Shown here: positions 23,185-30,706 of the stretch, one piece after another
Position numbering within the stretch: position 1 is the first letter of the stretch
How the letters are laid out: each line of letters starts with the position of its first letter
DNA from: Clostridia bacterium
GTDB lineage: Bacteria > Bacillota > Clostridia > TANB77 > RGIG9151
Assembly (NCBI GenBank): GCA_017934955.1
Contig: JAGBIO010000013.1
Location: 1 to 49,515 of the forward strand
DNA length: 49,515 bases
Reading direction: 5' to 3'
Notes under the pieces: model-generated
Told to the model about the DNA's origin: nothing
Databases searched by the model: none
What the model saw: only the letters and a program-made list of their open reading frames with translations
Program-made: the position numbers and the translations under genes

Positions 23185-25713
23185 ATGGAGCAATATACAG
23201 TAACCGGTATGAGCTGTGCCGCCTGTACTGCCAGAGTGGAAAAAGCGGTATCAGGCGTAAAAGGCGTCACCTTCTGCTCGGTCAGTTTGCTTACCAATTC
23301 CATGGGCGTGGAGGGAAATGCCGATCCCGAGGAGATCATCGCTGCAGTTCGTGATGCGGGATACGGGGCAGTACTGAAAAAAGGAAATAAAGGGCAAAGT
23401 ACAAAATCATATTCCGACGCGGAAATACTGCAGGACAGAGAAACCCCCGTACTTAAAAAGCGACTGATCGCGTCCCTCGGCTTTTTGATCGTTCTTATGT
23501 ATGTTTCTATGGGGCACATGATGTGGGGGTGGCCTCTGCCGCCTTTCTTCGATAATAACCATGTGGCAATGGGGCTTTTGCAGCTATTGTTAACAGTTGT
23601 AATCATGGTTATCAATCAGAAGTTTTTTATCAGCGGATTTAAGAGTTTATGGCACCGTGCGCCGAACATGGACGCTTTGGTTGCATTAGGCGCTACGGCT
23701 GCCTTTGGTTACAGCACCTTCGCGCTCTTCGCCATGACAGATGCGCAGGTAAAGGGCAACGCAGATGCCGTAATGACCTATATGCACGAGTTTTACTTTG
23801 AATCCGCCGCTATGATACTTGCGCTGATAACTCTTGGAAAAATGCTGGAGGCCCACTCAAAAGGCAAAACCACCGACGCACTGAAAGGTCTGATGAAGCT
23901 GGCTCCCAAGACTGCCACGCTCGACAGGGATGGTAATGAAATAACCGTGCCGATTGAGCAGGTGGCAAAGGGCGATGTCTTTGTCGTGCGTCCCGGTGAA
24001 AATATCCCTGTGGACGGAACCGTTTTAGAGGGAAACAGTGCAGTAGATGAATCCACACTGACCGGTGAGAGTATCCCGGTAGACAAAACGGTGGGAAGCA
24101 CAGTTTCCGCCGGAACGCTGAACCGGTCGGGGTTTATCCGCTGTGAAGCGATAAGAGTCGGTGAGGACACCACGCTTTCACAAATTATTCAGATGGTCAG
24201 CGATGCGGCTGCAACAAAAGCGCCGATTGCTAAGGTTGCAGATAAGGTGTCGGGGGTATTTGTGCCTACTGTAATTGTAATTGCGGTGATAACCGTGATA
24301 GCATGGCTTATTGTCGGTCAGACGGTAGGATTTGCTTTGGCGAGGGGTATATCCGTATTGGTGATTAGCTGTCCTTGTGCGCTTGGACTTGCTACGCCTG
24401 TAGCCATCATGGTTGGAAACGGAATGGGAGCAAAGAACGGGATTCTCTTTAAGACAGCCGTTTCTCTGGAAAAAACGGGCAAAACGCAGATTGTGGCACT
24501 TGATAAAACCGGAACGATAACGCAAGGAGAACCAAGAGTTACGGATATGATTCCGGTTAACAGCAGAAGCGAAAAGGAGCTTTTGTCTATCGCTTATGCG
24601 CTGGAGAAAAAAAGCGAGCATCCATTGGCACGGGCAATCACTCAAAGGGCGGAGCAGGATGGTTTGGCAGTTGACGAGGTAGAGCAGTTCAAAGCCTTAC
24701 CGGGCAACGGACTTACCGCATTACTTGACGGTGCTGTTCTACTTGGCGGCAGTTATAAATTTATCAGCGAACAAATCCCTGTGCCTGATGAAATAAAAGG
24801 AAAATCCGAGCGGCTCTCAGAAGAAGGAAAAACGCCGTTGTTCTTTACCTGCGACGGTGAGCTTTGCGGTATTATCGCCGTTGCGGATATTATCAAAGAG
24901 GATAGTCCGCAGGCGATAAAAGAAATGCAGAATATGGGCATCCGGGTGGTGATGCTGACAGGCGATAACGAGCGCACGGCTAAAGCGATTGGAGCGAAGG
25001 CCGGTGTCGATGAAGTAATTGCCGGTGTGCTCCCCGACGGCAAGGAAAGTGTAATCCGTGAGCTTAAGAAAAAAGGCAATGTCATCATGGTTGGTGACGG
25101 CATCAATGACGCTCCGGCGCTTACAAGTGCAGATATCGGCATTGCCATTGGTGCAGGCGCAGATGTTGCGATTGATGCAGCGGATGTGGTACTGATGAAA
25201 AGCCGTCTGTCTGATGTTCCTGCGGCAATCCGTTTGAGCCGTGCAACGCTGCGAAATATTCACGAAAATCTGTTTTGGGCGTTTATCTATAACATTATCG
25301 GTATTCCTTTGGCAGCCGGCGTATTGCTCAGTGTACTTGGCTGGCAGCTCAATCCGATGTTCGCTGCGGCGGCAATGAGTTTGTCCAGCTTCAGCGTAGT
25401 CACCAACGCACTGCGCTTAAATTTCTTTCGAATGCATGATTCCAAACGGGATCACAAAATCAAGAATAAATTAAAAAACACAATTGAAAAGGAGACAAAA
25501 ACAATGGAAAAGACATTAAAAATTGAAGGTATGATGTGTGGACATTGTGAGATGCACATAAAAAAAGCTCTTGAAGCACTTGACGGTGTGAAAAAGGCCG
25601 AAGTCAGCCACAAGACCGGAATTGCTGTTGTAACGATGGATAAAGATATTTCGGACGATGTTTTGAAACGAGCTGTTGCCGATCAAGGCTATCAGGTAAC
25701 GGATATTCAATAA
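23185..25713 (+). CDS. copA: Copper-exporting P1B-type ATPase fused to CopZ-like domain
   Basis: 842 residues from ATG 23185 (AAAAGGAGG upstream). Order: N-terminal HMA domain with GMSCAAC (C11, C14); membrane helices; actuator TGES motif (TLTGESIPVD); CPC metal site at 396-398; phosphorylation motif DKTGT at 440-444; MVGDGINDAPAL hinge; last helices; a lysine-rich linker (~755-772); and a C-terminal HMA domain with GMMCGHC (C785, C788). It pumps Cu(I) out of the cell. Most CopA proteins end before the linker, and CopZ is usually a separate gene; here there is no stop between them. Confidence 0.95.
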   Translation: MEQYTVTGMSCAACTARVEKAVSGVKGVTFCSVSLLTNSMGVEGNADPEEIIAAVRDAGYGAVLKKGNKGQSTKSYSDAEILQDRETPVLKKRLIASLGFLIVLMYVSMGHMMWGWPLPPFFDNNHVAMGLLQLLLTVVIMVINQKFFISGFKSLWHRAPNMDALVALGATAAFGYSTFALFAMTDAQVKGNADAVMTYMHEFYFESAAMILALITLGKMLEAHSKGKTTDALKGLMKLAPKTATLDRDGNEITVPIEQVAKGDVFVVRPGENIPVDGTVLEGNSAVDESTLTGESIPVDKTVGSTVSAGTLNRSGFIRCEAIRVGEDTTLSQIIQMVSDAAATKAPIAKVADKVSGVFVPTVIVIAVITVIAWLIVGQTVGFALARGISVLVISCPCALGLATPVAIMVGNGMGAKNGILFKTAVSLEKTGKTQIVALDKTGTITQGEPRVTDMIPVNSRSEKELLSIAYALEKKSEHPLARAITQRAEQDGLAVDEVEQFKALPGNGLTALLDGAVLLGGSYKFISEQIPVPDEIKGKSERLSEEGKTPLFFTCDGELCGIIAVADIIKEDSPQAIKEMQNMGIRVVMLTGDNERTAKAIGAKAGVDEVIAGVLPDGKESVIRELKKKGNVIMVGDGINDAPALTSADIGIAIGAGADVAIDAADVVLMKSRLSDVPAAIRLSRATLRNIHENLFWAFIYNIIGIPLAAGVLLSVLGWQLNPMFAAAAMSLSSFSVVTNALRLNFFRMHDSKRDHKIKNKLKNTIEKETKTMEKTLKIEGMMCGHCEMHIKKALEALDGVKKAEVSHKTGIAVVTMDKDISDDVLKRAVADQGYQVTDIQ
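25504..25713 (+). CDS. copZ: Possible free CopZ chaperone from internal start
   Basis: An in-frame ATG at 25504 (codon 774 of copA) is preceded by AAAAGGAG with nine bases spacing, as good as any ribosome binding site in the window. It would make a 69-residue protein MEKTLKIEGMMCGHC and onward, the exact size and layout of CopZ copper chaperones. The cell could thus make both a CopA-CopZ fusion and free CopZ. Whether the internal site is used is inference. Confidence 0.55.
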   Translation: MEKTLKIEGMMCGHCEMHIKKALEALDGVKKAEVSHKTGIAVVTMDKDISDDVLKRAVADQGYQVTDIQ

Positions 25714-25732
25714 TCAACCCATACCGCATAAA

Positions 25733-25784
25733 AACAGGCACTGACACGCTGAATGAACAGCCGGTCGGTGCCTGCTTTATTATA
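25733..25784. terminator. Terminator between copA and convergent gene
   Basis: Stem AGGCACTGAC/GTCGGTGCCT with a large loop; a T-rich tail follows in the minus direction and a weaker one in the plus direction. Confidence 0.7.
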
Positions 25785-25788
25785 AAAG

Positions 25789-26241
25789 CTAACTGATTTT
25801 GATAATCGTCTTTCCCTTAGAGCCTCTGGCTGAAACCTTTGCAAGTGCTTGATTTACTTCGGATAAATCATATATCTTATCTACAGAAGTCTCAATTTTT
25901 CTATTCTGAAACATCTCCGAGATTCTATTGAGTCCGGCACCGTCCTCATGGACGAAGACGAAGTAATACTTTTGTTTGTTCTTCGCCGCCATTTTATCAT
26001 ACTTGCTTCCCGCAATGCTGAATAAGAAACGCTTCATCGGCGACATACCTGTACGGACGGCAAATTCACCGTTTGGCAATCCACGCAGAGAAACAATACT
26101 TCCTCCGGATTTCAAGATACTGAATTCCTTTTCCGGCTCACGGATTCCCAATGTATCAAGCACATAATCCACCTCGGACAAAACTTTGGAATAATCTTCT
26201 GATTTCATAGTGATTTCCTGCTTTTCTGTATTCTTTTCCAT
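25789..26241 (-). pseudogene. Zinc-type alcohol dehydrogenase-like gene with internal deletion
   Basis: 150 codons from the ATG at 26241, which overlaps the stop of the upstream gene (TAATG). The first 13 residues look like a natural N-terminal start (MEKNTEKQEITMK). The rest, from SEDYSKVLSEVDYVLDTLG onward to SARGSKGKTIIKIS, is the C-terminal third of an MDR-family NADP-dependent oxidoreductase (normally ~330 residues). The whole catalytic GroES-like domain and the Rossmann start (GxGxxG) are missing. This is best read as an in-frame deletion of ~190 codons near 26206, leaving a non-functional remnant. Confidence 0.7.
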
Positions 26242-26986
26242 TACAAAAACAGCTCGTTTTCTTTTCTGACCGAACATGCCTTTTTAATTACCATAGCTGC
26301 AATGGATACCATAGCGCCATTGACTTTTCTGGCGTTATGGGGACACCGCTTCATACAGCGCATACAGGCAATGCACTTTTTAGAATCTGCTGTAAATTTT
26401 ACCGGATCGATCGCCTGCACAGGGCAGTTTTTCGCACAAACGCCGCATTTCACACAATCTTTGGACGGTTTCGGAACTAATCCGGCACCGCCTGCCTTTT
26501 TGTAAGGACGGTTGCCCGGAACAAAAGCTGCGGATTCTGTCTTGTCTGCAATCTGCTGTGCAAACTGTTCCAACTGTTTCTCATCTGACGCGTCAGGTCT
26601 GTTTGCAGCATACTGTGGAATGATGGAATGCTGTGCAACAGCGGCGACAGCCGCAACAACTTGGAAACCGCATTCTTTTGCTGCGTCTTCCATTTCTGCA
26701 AGCGTGTCCTCATAAGCACGGTTTCCGTATACACACACAAGGGTACATTTTGCACCGTTTCCTGCAATTTTCTTTAACCGCTCGATTGCCACGGCAGGAG
26801 CCCGTCCTCCGAATGAGGGCATAGCAATTAGTACCCGATCTTCTTTACCGATTGCACACCCTGAAAAATCAGTTTTAGAATCGCTCAGATCGATTTTTAT
26901 GGTGCTTTCGCTCCATTGTCTACTGATGATGTGGCGATTTTTTCTGTGCCGCCTGTAGGACTGAAAATGATTTCTACTGTGTTCAT
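26241..26986 (-). pseudogene. EFR1-type flavodoxin-ferredoxin protein, frameshifted
   Basis: A good start lies at 26986 (AGGAGGAAATACAT upstream): MNTVEIIFSPTGGTEKIA, a flavodoxin-like FMN-binding loop. The frame then closes early. Shifting by one base at about 26932-26935 restores HIISRQWSEST, through AIGKEDRVLIAMPSFGGRAP, to the C-terminal two 4Fe-4S clusters (CVKCGVCAKNCP and CIACMRCMKRCP). So a single-base deletion breaks an otherwise intact ~248-residue gene; a sequencing error is possible. Intact members probably carry electrons between ferredoxin and flavin partners. The longest uninterrupted frame starts at 26822 and lacks the FMN loop. Confidence 0.8.
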
Positions 26987-27001
26987 ATGTATTTCCTCCT
27001 G

Positions 27002-27421
27002 TTATGATATTTTTTTGCGTATGTCTGCAATACAGTCGGCAAGCGTTTTGCCGGTAAGTGAACGGGCGAAGCCTTCTTCAATATCCGCAAACATACCGGT
27101 CAGCACGGGCTTGATATGACGGCCAACAATACAACGGTCGTTAGAGTTTTGATGGATATCCAAAAGATGAAGCTTGGAATCCTCCGTAACTGCTTGATAG
27201 ATTTGAAGCAACGTAAGTTGTTCCGGGGCAACAGTCAGGCTATATCCGCTGATTCCCCTGTGACCGTCAACAATCTCCGCTTTTTTCAATAGTGCCAGTA
27301 TTTTGCGGATATAGCTGGCATTCGTGCCGACGCTTTCAGCCATTTGATCAGAGCTTATCGGATTTGGAGACTCTGAAATCAGAATAAGCACGTGAACGGC
27401 AACGGAAAACTTTGTGTCCAT
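27002..27421 (-). CDS. Rrf2 family transcriptional regulator
   Basis: 139 residues, start at 27421 with GAGGAGGGAAAAGA upstream. The N-terminal winged helix-turn-helix (MDTKFSVAVHVLILISESP, then ASYIRKILALLKKAEIV) and the GYSLTVAPEQLTLLQIYQAV segment are typical of Rrf2. The three-cysteine Fe-S loop of IscR/NsrR is absent (one Cys near residue 97), so it is probably a non-cluster Rrf2, like many that govern small flavodoxin or reductase genes. It is 15 bp upstream of, and co-directional with, the broken EFR1 gene. Confidence 0.9.
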   Translation of the reverse strand: MDTKFSVAVHVLILISESPNPISSDQMAESVGTNASYIRKILALLKKAEIVDGHRGISGYSLTVAPEQLTLLQIYQAVTEDSKLHLLDIHQNSNDRCIVGRHIKPVLTGMFADIEEGFARSLTGKTLADCIADIRKKIS

Positions 27422-27501
27422 TCTTTTCCCTCCTCTGATTATTCTTGAAACATAATATCATTCGTTCTTTCCACGTCAGTGCTTGTATCAGATACAGATA
27501 C

Positions 27502-27530
27502 ATTCTACGGTGTTCTAAGCTTTCTGTCAA
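27502..27530 (-). promoter_or_regulatory. Promoter of the Rrf2 operon
   Basis: On the minus strand TTGACA (27525-27530), 17-bp spacer, TAGAAT (27502-27507). A downstream GTATCTGTATCTGATAC inverted repeat (27483-27499 region) is a candidate Rrf2 operator. Confidence 0.7.
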
Positions 27531-27584
27531 GAGGTTCTGATGACCGTATAAGTAAAAACGATAGAGCTTCTGCATTCTATCGCC

Positions 27585-27609
27585 TTTGCAATAGTTTTTG
27601 AGAAAACAG
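27585..27609 (+). repeat. Direct repeat, right copy, flanking the copper module
   Basis: Identical to 22301-22325; the two copies are 5284 bp apart and bracket the whole csoR-copA-Rrf2 segment. Confidence 0.9.
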
Positions 27610-27621
27610 GAACCACCCGGG

Positions 27622-27724
27622 GCTACCGGGTAGACTCAAATTGTTGCAAATATATCGGGACGTCGAGGACGCCGTCCTCTACAATGTTTGTGCCTTCTCT
27701 ATAACTTTGAGTCTGACCTGTAAC
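27622..27724. repeat. MITE-like element, GC-rich palindrome type
   Basis: A short element with AGACTCAAA at the left and TTTGAGTCTGACCTGTAAC at the right, enclosing the GGGACG/CGTCC palindrome (27657-27680) and CTACAATG. Confidence 0.75.
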
Positions 27725-27788
27725 TTTTATCTTAATTACTTTTATGATAAAATCTTATTAAAGAATCAGAAAAGAGGAAGTAATAGAT

Positions 27789-28523
27789 ATGGAAAAAGAT
27801 ATTTGTCAACGTGCAGATGATTTAGCGAAGGAATGTGAACGGAAAAATCGGATTACTTTTACGTCATTTTTGACGCCGACGGAACAGGCAGAAATTGAGC
27901 AGGAGCATTATTTCAACCTTTATTTCTATGGCGGTTTGGAATCGGCAGAGAGGAAAAGAGCTTTTTTTCTGCCGGATTATATCGATAAAGAGACGTATGA
28001 TTTTTCGTCGTTTATTTCTGCGTTTACTTCGAAATTCCGGTTCGCAAATTTATCGCATCGGGATTTTTTAGGAGCAATTTTGAATACCGGAATTAAACGA
28101 GAATGCGTGGGAGATATTTATGTTCATGAAGAGGACGTTTATATCCTCGTGACAAAAGAGATTGCACCGTATCTTTCGGTAAATTTAACCAAGGTTGGCA
28201 GAAGCGGAATCCAATTAAAAGAAATTCATCCGAGTGAAGTGAGAAGCAATGAACCGGTTTATCAAGAGCGAAGCTTTACGGTTAGCAGCAGTCGCTTAGA
28301 TAGTGTTGCAGCGGGGCTTTTTCAGATATCGCGAGAAGATATGGCGAAGAAAATTAAGTTAGGCGTGGTAATGCTAAATTATTTACCTTGCATAGATAGC
28401 AGTAAAGAGGTGCATGAAGGCGATGTGGTGTCGGTAAGAGGGCTTGGAAAAGCAGAAATTATAGAGTTTGGAGGTACTTCGCGAAGCGGAAGGGTGTTTG
28501 TGATTGGGAGACGTTATCGATAA
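27789..28523 (+). CDS. YlmH-like S4-domain RNA-binding protein
   Basis: 244 residues, ATG 27789 behind AGAGGAAG. The N-terminal and middle regions (HYFNLYFYGGLESAERKRAF, RDFLGAILNTGIKRECVGDI) match YlmH proteins. The C-terminal third is an S4 RNA-binding domain (SSSRLDSVAAGLFQISREDM, ~160-179, then VMLNYL and the HEGDVVSVRGLGKA strand). In Bacillus YlmH sits in the division cluster and has been linked to rescue of stalled ribosomes; here it is alone, next to mscL. The exact role is inferred from family. Confidence 0.85.
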   Translation: MEKDICQRADDLAKECERKNRITFTSFLTPTEQAEIEQEHYFNLYFYGGLESAERKRAFFLPDYIDKETYDFSSFISAFTSKFRFANLSHRDFLGAILNTGIKRECVGDIYVHEEDVYILVTKEIAPYLSVNLTKVGRSGIQLKEIHPSEVRSNEPVYQERSFTVSSSRLDSVAAGLFQISREDMAKKIKLGVVMLNYLPCIDSSKEVHEGDVVSVRGLGKAEIIEFGGTSRSGRVFVIGRRYR

Positions 28524-28537
28524 ACTGTAATTTTTAA

Positions 28538-28741
28538 GTTATCATTCGCATTAAATTTATAGAGAAGGCACAAACATTGTATGGACAGCATGAATGCTGT
28601 CCGTACAAATGACTTTCCACTGATATTGTAGGGACACAATTTATTGTGTCCACAAAATGGAATGACATTAGATTAGGACACAATGAATTGTGTCCCTACA
28701 GTGTTTGTGCCATTTTTATAATTTTTAGTCTGACTTGTAAC
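28538..28741. repeat. MITE-like element with three palindromes
   Basis: Ends GTTATCATTCGCATTAAA and TTTTAGTCTGACTTGTAAC. One ACAGCAT palindrome (~28583-28602) and two ACACAAT palindromes (~28634-28653 and ~28677-28696). It fills most of the 28523-28833 gap. Confidence 0.85.
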
Positions 28742-28832
28742 CTTTAGAATGACAAATTTTCGTTTTTTTCTTTCCAAATATGACATTTTATGCTAAAATA
28801 CTCTTGGATTTTATTCGAGAGGAGAGAATAAT

Positions 28833-29267
28833 ATGAAGAAAGAAGTCGAAGCAATAAAAGGAAAAACCAAAGGATTTATTCATGAGTTTAAGGAGTTTAT
28901 TTCGCGTGGAAATGTAGTGGATTTGGCGGTTGGTATGATTATCGGTTCTGCGTTTACATCTATTGTAAAATCGTTGGTTTCGGATATCATTATGCCGGCA
29001 ATTGGATTTTTAATCGGTGGTTTGCAGTTTACGGATTATAAATGGGTATTGTCACCGGCGACGGAGACAGAAGCGGAAGTTGCAATTATGTATGGATCAT
29101 TTATACAGCAAGCGGTTGACTTTTTGATTATTGCCTTTGTGATTTTCTGTATGATTAAAATGATTACACGGTTCCGTAAGAAGGAAGAGGAGAAGGCAGA
29201 AGAAGTTGCACCGACTCCGGAAGATATTAAGTTGTTGACAGAAATCAGAGATTTATTGAAAAAATAA
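28833..29267 (+). CDS. mscL: Large-conductance mechanosensitive channel MscL
   Basis: 144 residues, ATG 28833 with GAGAGGAGAG upstream. It shows the MscL pattern: amphipathic N-terminus, TM1 with FISRGNVVDLAVGMIIGSAF, a loop with YGSFIQQAVDFLIIAF leading into TM2, and a charged C-terminal helix. The channel opens at high membrane tension to release solutes during osmotic downshock. Single gene with a terminator at its stop. Confidence 0.96.
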   Translation: MKKEVEAIKGKTKGFIHEFKEFISRGNVVDLAVGMIIGSAFTSIVKSLVSDIIMPAIGFLIGGLQFTDYKWVLSPATETEAEVAIMYGSFIQQAVDFLIIAFVIFCMIKMITRFRKKEEEKAEEVAPTPEDIKLLTEIRDLLKK

Positions 29268-29308
29268 TGGTATAAAAAAGTGGACTATGTCCACTTTTTT
29301 ATACCATT
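29266..29308. terminator. Bidirectional terminator
   Basis: A perfect 20-bp stem starting AATGGTATAAAAAAGTGGAC, with only TAT as loop, overlapping the stop codons of the convergent genes on both sides. Confidence 0.92.
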
Positions 29309-29871
29309 ATGGAAGGCTTACAAGATTCCGGCAATAATTCTTGTCGTTCTAAGCGTTCCAATTTTTCTTCCAATTCATATAAAATCGGATTCAATTCCGG
29401 CTTATGCGGAATGCGCTTTGCTTCGTCTAAATAAACCTCAGCTTTTTCATATTCTTCTTTATACATACAAATCTGTGCAAGAGATAAGTTGATAACAACC
29501 ATATTGTTTGCGGTCGTAATTCCGAAACGAAGAGCGTTATAGAATTCGCGCTCTGCTTCGTCAAATTTATCTTCGCTGATTTTGATAATACCCATTCCCC
29601 AGTAATAGTAAGTTTTTTCACCACGTGTCAAATACTTTGGATTTGGTGTATCTAATAGTAATCGGTACGCATCCTTTAATTCTTTTTGACGAATCTTTTT
29701 GAATGCCAACGAAACAGAGGCATATTTAAAATAGGCACAAACCATATAGGCAATAACCAATAATGCAACTGTTCCGATATAGATATTCTTAAAAACAAAA
29801 CAAATAATAGCTATTATTAGAGCAATTAAAATAATTAAAAATCGTATTTTTCTACTTAACATCTTTACCAC
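29299..29871 (-). CDS. Membrane-anchored TPR protein
   Basis: 190 residues; the start is at 29871 or at an ATG nine bases on. Two adjacent N-terminal membrane helices (about residues 9-30 and 32-50) are followed by tetratricopeptide-like helices: KTYYYWGMGIIKISEDKFDE, FYNALRFGITTANNMVVINL, CMYKEEYEKAEVYLDEAKRI. TPRs are protein-protein scaffolds; the partner is unknown. No other gene shares its transcript. Confidence 0.75.
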   Translation of the reverse strand: MVKMLSRKIRFLIILIALIIAIICFVFKNIYIGTVALLVIAYMVCAYFKYASVSLAFKKIRQKELKDAYRLLLDTPNPKYLTRGEKTYYYWGMGIIKISEDKFDEAEREFYNALRFGITTANNMVVINLSLAQICMYKEEYEKAEVYLDEAKRIPHKPELNPILYELEEKLERLERQELLPESCKPSIMV

Positions 29872-29950
29872 CTAAGAATCTTTCTACTTACATAATATAT
29901 CAGAAGAGTCTTTTTATTTCAAGTGAAACCGAAAAAAAATAAGAAAAGTG

Positions 29951-30107
29951 GTTACAATTCAGACTCAAATTTATAGAAAAGGCACAATCATTGTAGGGAC
30001 AGCATTCATGCTGTCCACAGAAAAGGCAGACATTAGAATTAGGACACAATGAATTGTGTCCCTACAGCGTTTGTGTCCTTTTTATAATTTTAAGTCTGAA
30101 TTGTAAC
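29951..30107. repeat. MITE-like element, mixed palindromes
   Basis: Ends GTTACAATTCAGACTCAAA and TTTAAGTCTGAATTGTAAC. One ACAGCAT palindrome (~29998-30017) and one ACACAAT palindrome (~30043-30062), showing both inner types within one element. Confidence 0.85.
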
Positions 30108-30134
30108 AAAAAGGTCACGAATCAACGTGACCTT
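30106..30134 (-). terminator. Terminator of the PilZ gene
   Basis: Minus-strand stem AAGGTCACG/CGTGACCTT followed by TTTTTG. Confidence 0.85.
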
Positions 30135-30149
30135 AATTGGTTTCATTCA

Positions 30150-30488
30150 CTATTTAATAAACGCCATAATTTCAGAAAGGTTAGTTAATTGTTTTGCAGT
30201 AATGTTAGAAAATTCAACGGCATAAGAATTTAAGCCTTGACCTAAAGAATCTTTTCTTCGAATAACGCCTTGTAAGTTTAAGGTATTGTCATCTTTAATT
30301 TTATTTCTTAATGTTAAGATGGCTTGGATATCTTCGTTTACATCAAAAGTAGCAGAAGTGGTAAATTTCATTCCGCCTGCGGAAATATCCTCTAATCCGA
30401 TTTCATGCCAATTTTTACGATCAGTCGTTATATTGAAAATTCCCTTTGGATTATCGTATCTCGTATGTTTTCTTTTATTACTGCTCAT
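30150..30488 (-). CDS. PilZ domain c-di-GMP binding protein
   Basis: 112 residues; the start at 30488 has GGAGGGGTCATT upstream, so the longer frame to 30707 is rejected. It consists of one PilZ domain: RxxxR as RKHTR at residues 5-9 and the DxSxxG motif as DISAGG (~33-38), both required for cyclic di-GMP binding. Single-domain PilZ proteins pass the c-di-GMP signal to motility, exopolysaccharide or other targets. A c-di-GMP riboswitch lies 5 kb away on the same strand. Here the gene stands alone. Confidence 0.88.
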   Translation of the reverse strand: MSSNKRKHTRYDNPKGIFNITTDRKNWHEIGLEDISAGGMKFTTSATFDVNEDIQAILTLRNKIKDDNTLNLQGVIRRKDSLGQGLNSYAVEFSNITAKQLTNLSEIMAFIK

Positions 30489-30674
30489 AATGACCCCTCC
30501 TATAATTATTTCGAACCATTTTATCTGTATGTAGAAATGTTCGTTACACTCTATTAAATAGTATACCACAATAATTTTAGATTGTACATGAAATTCATAC
30601 AATTTTTTTGCTTTTTCTATTTTGGCAGGATTTTGCAATAATGGGAACTTATATAACATTTTAACAGAAAAAAC

Positions 30675-30694
30675 GGACAGCATGAATGCTGTCC
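30675..30694. repeat. Single ACAGCAT palindrome
   Basis: Solo palindrome just after the stop codon of the exporter operon; flanked by AC and GTACAA. Confidence 0.8.
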
Positions 30695-30706
30695 GTACAA
30701 ATACCA

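Noticed and set aside
29299-29871. TPR protein as a sporulation or competence factor
   Set aside because: Only generic TPR and membrane features are visible; no context supports a specific role.
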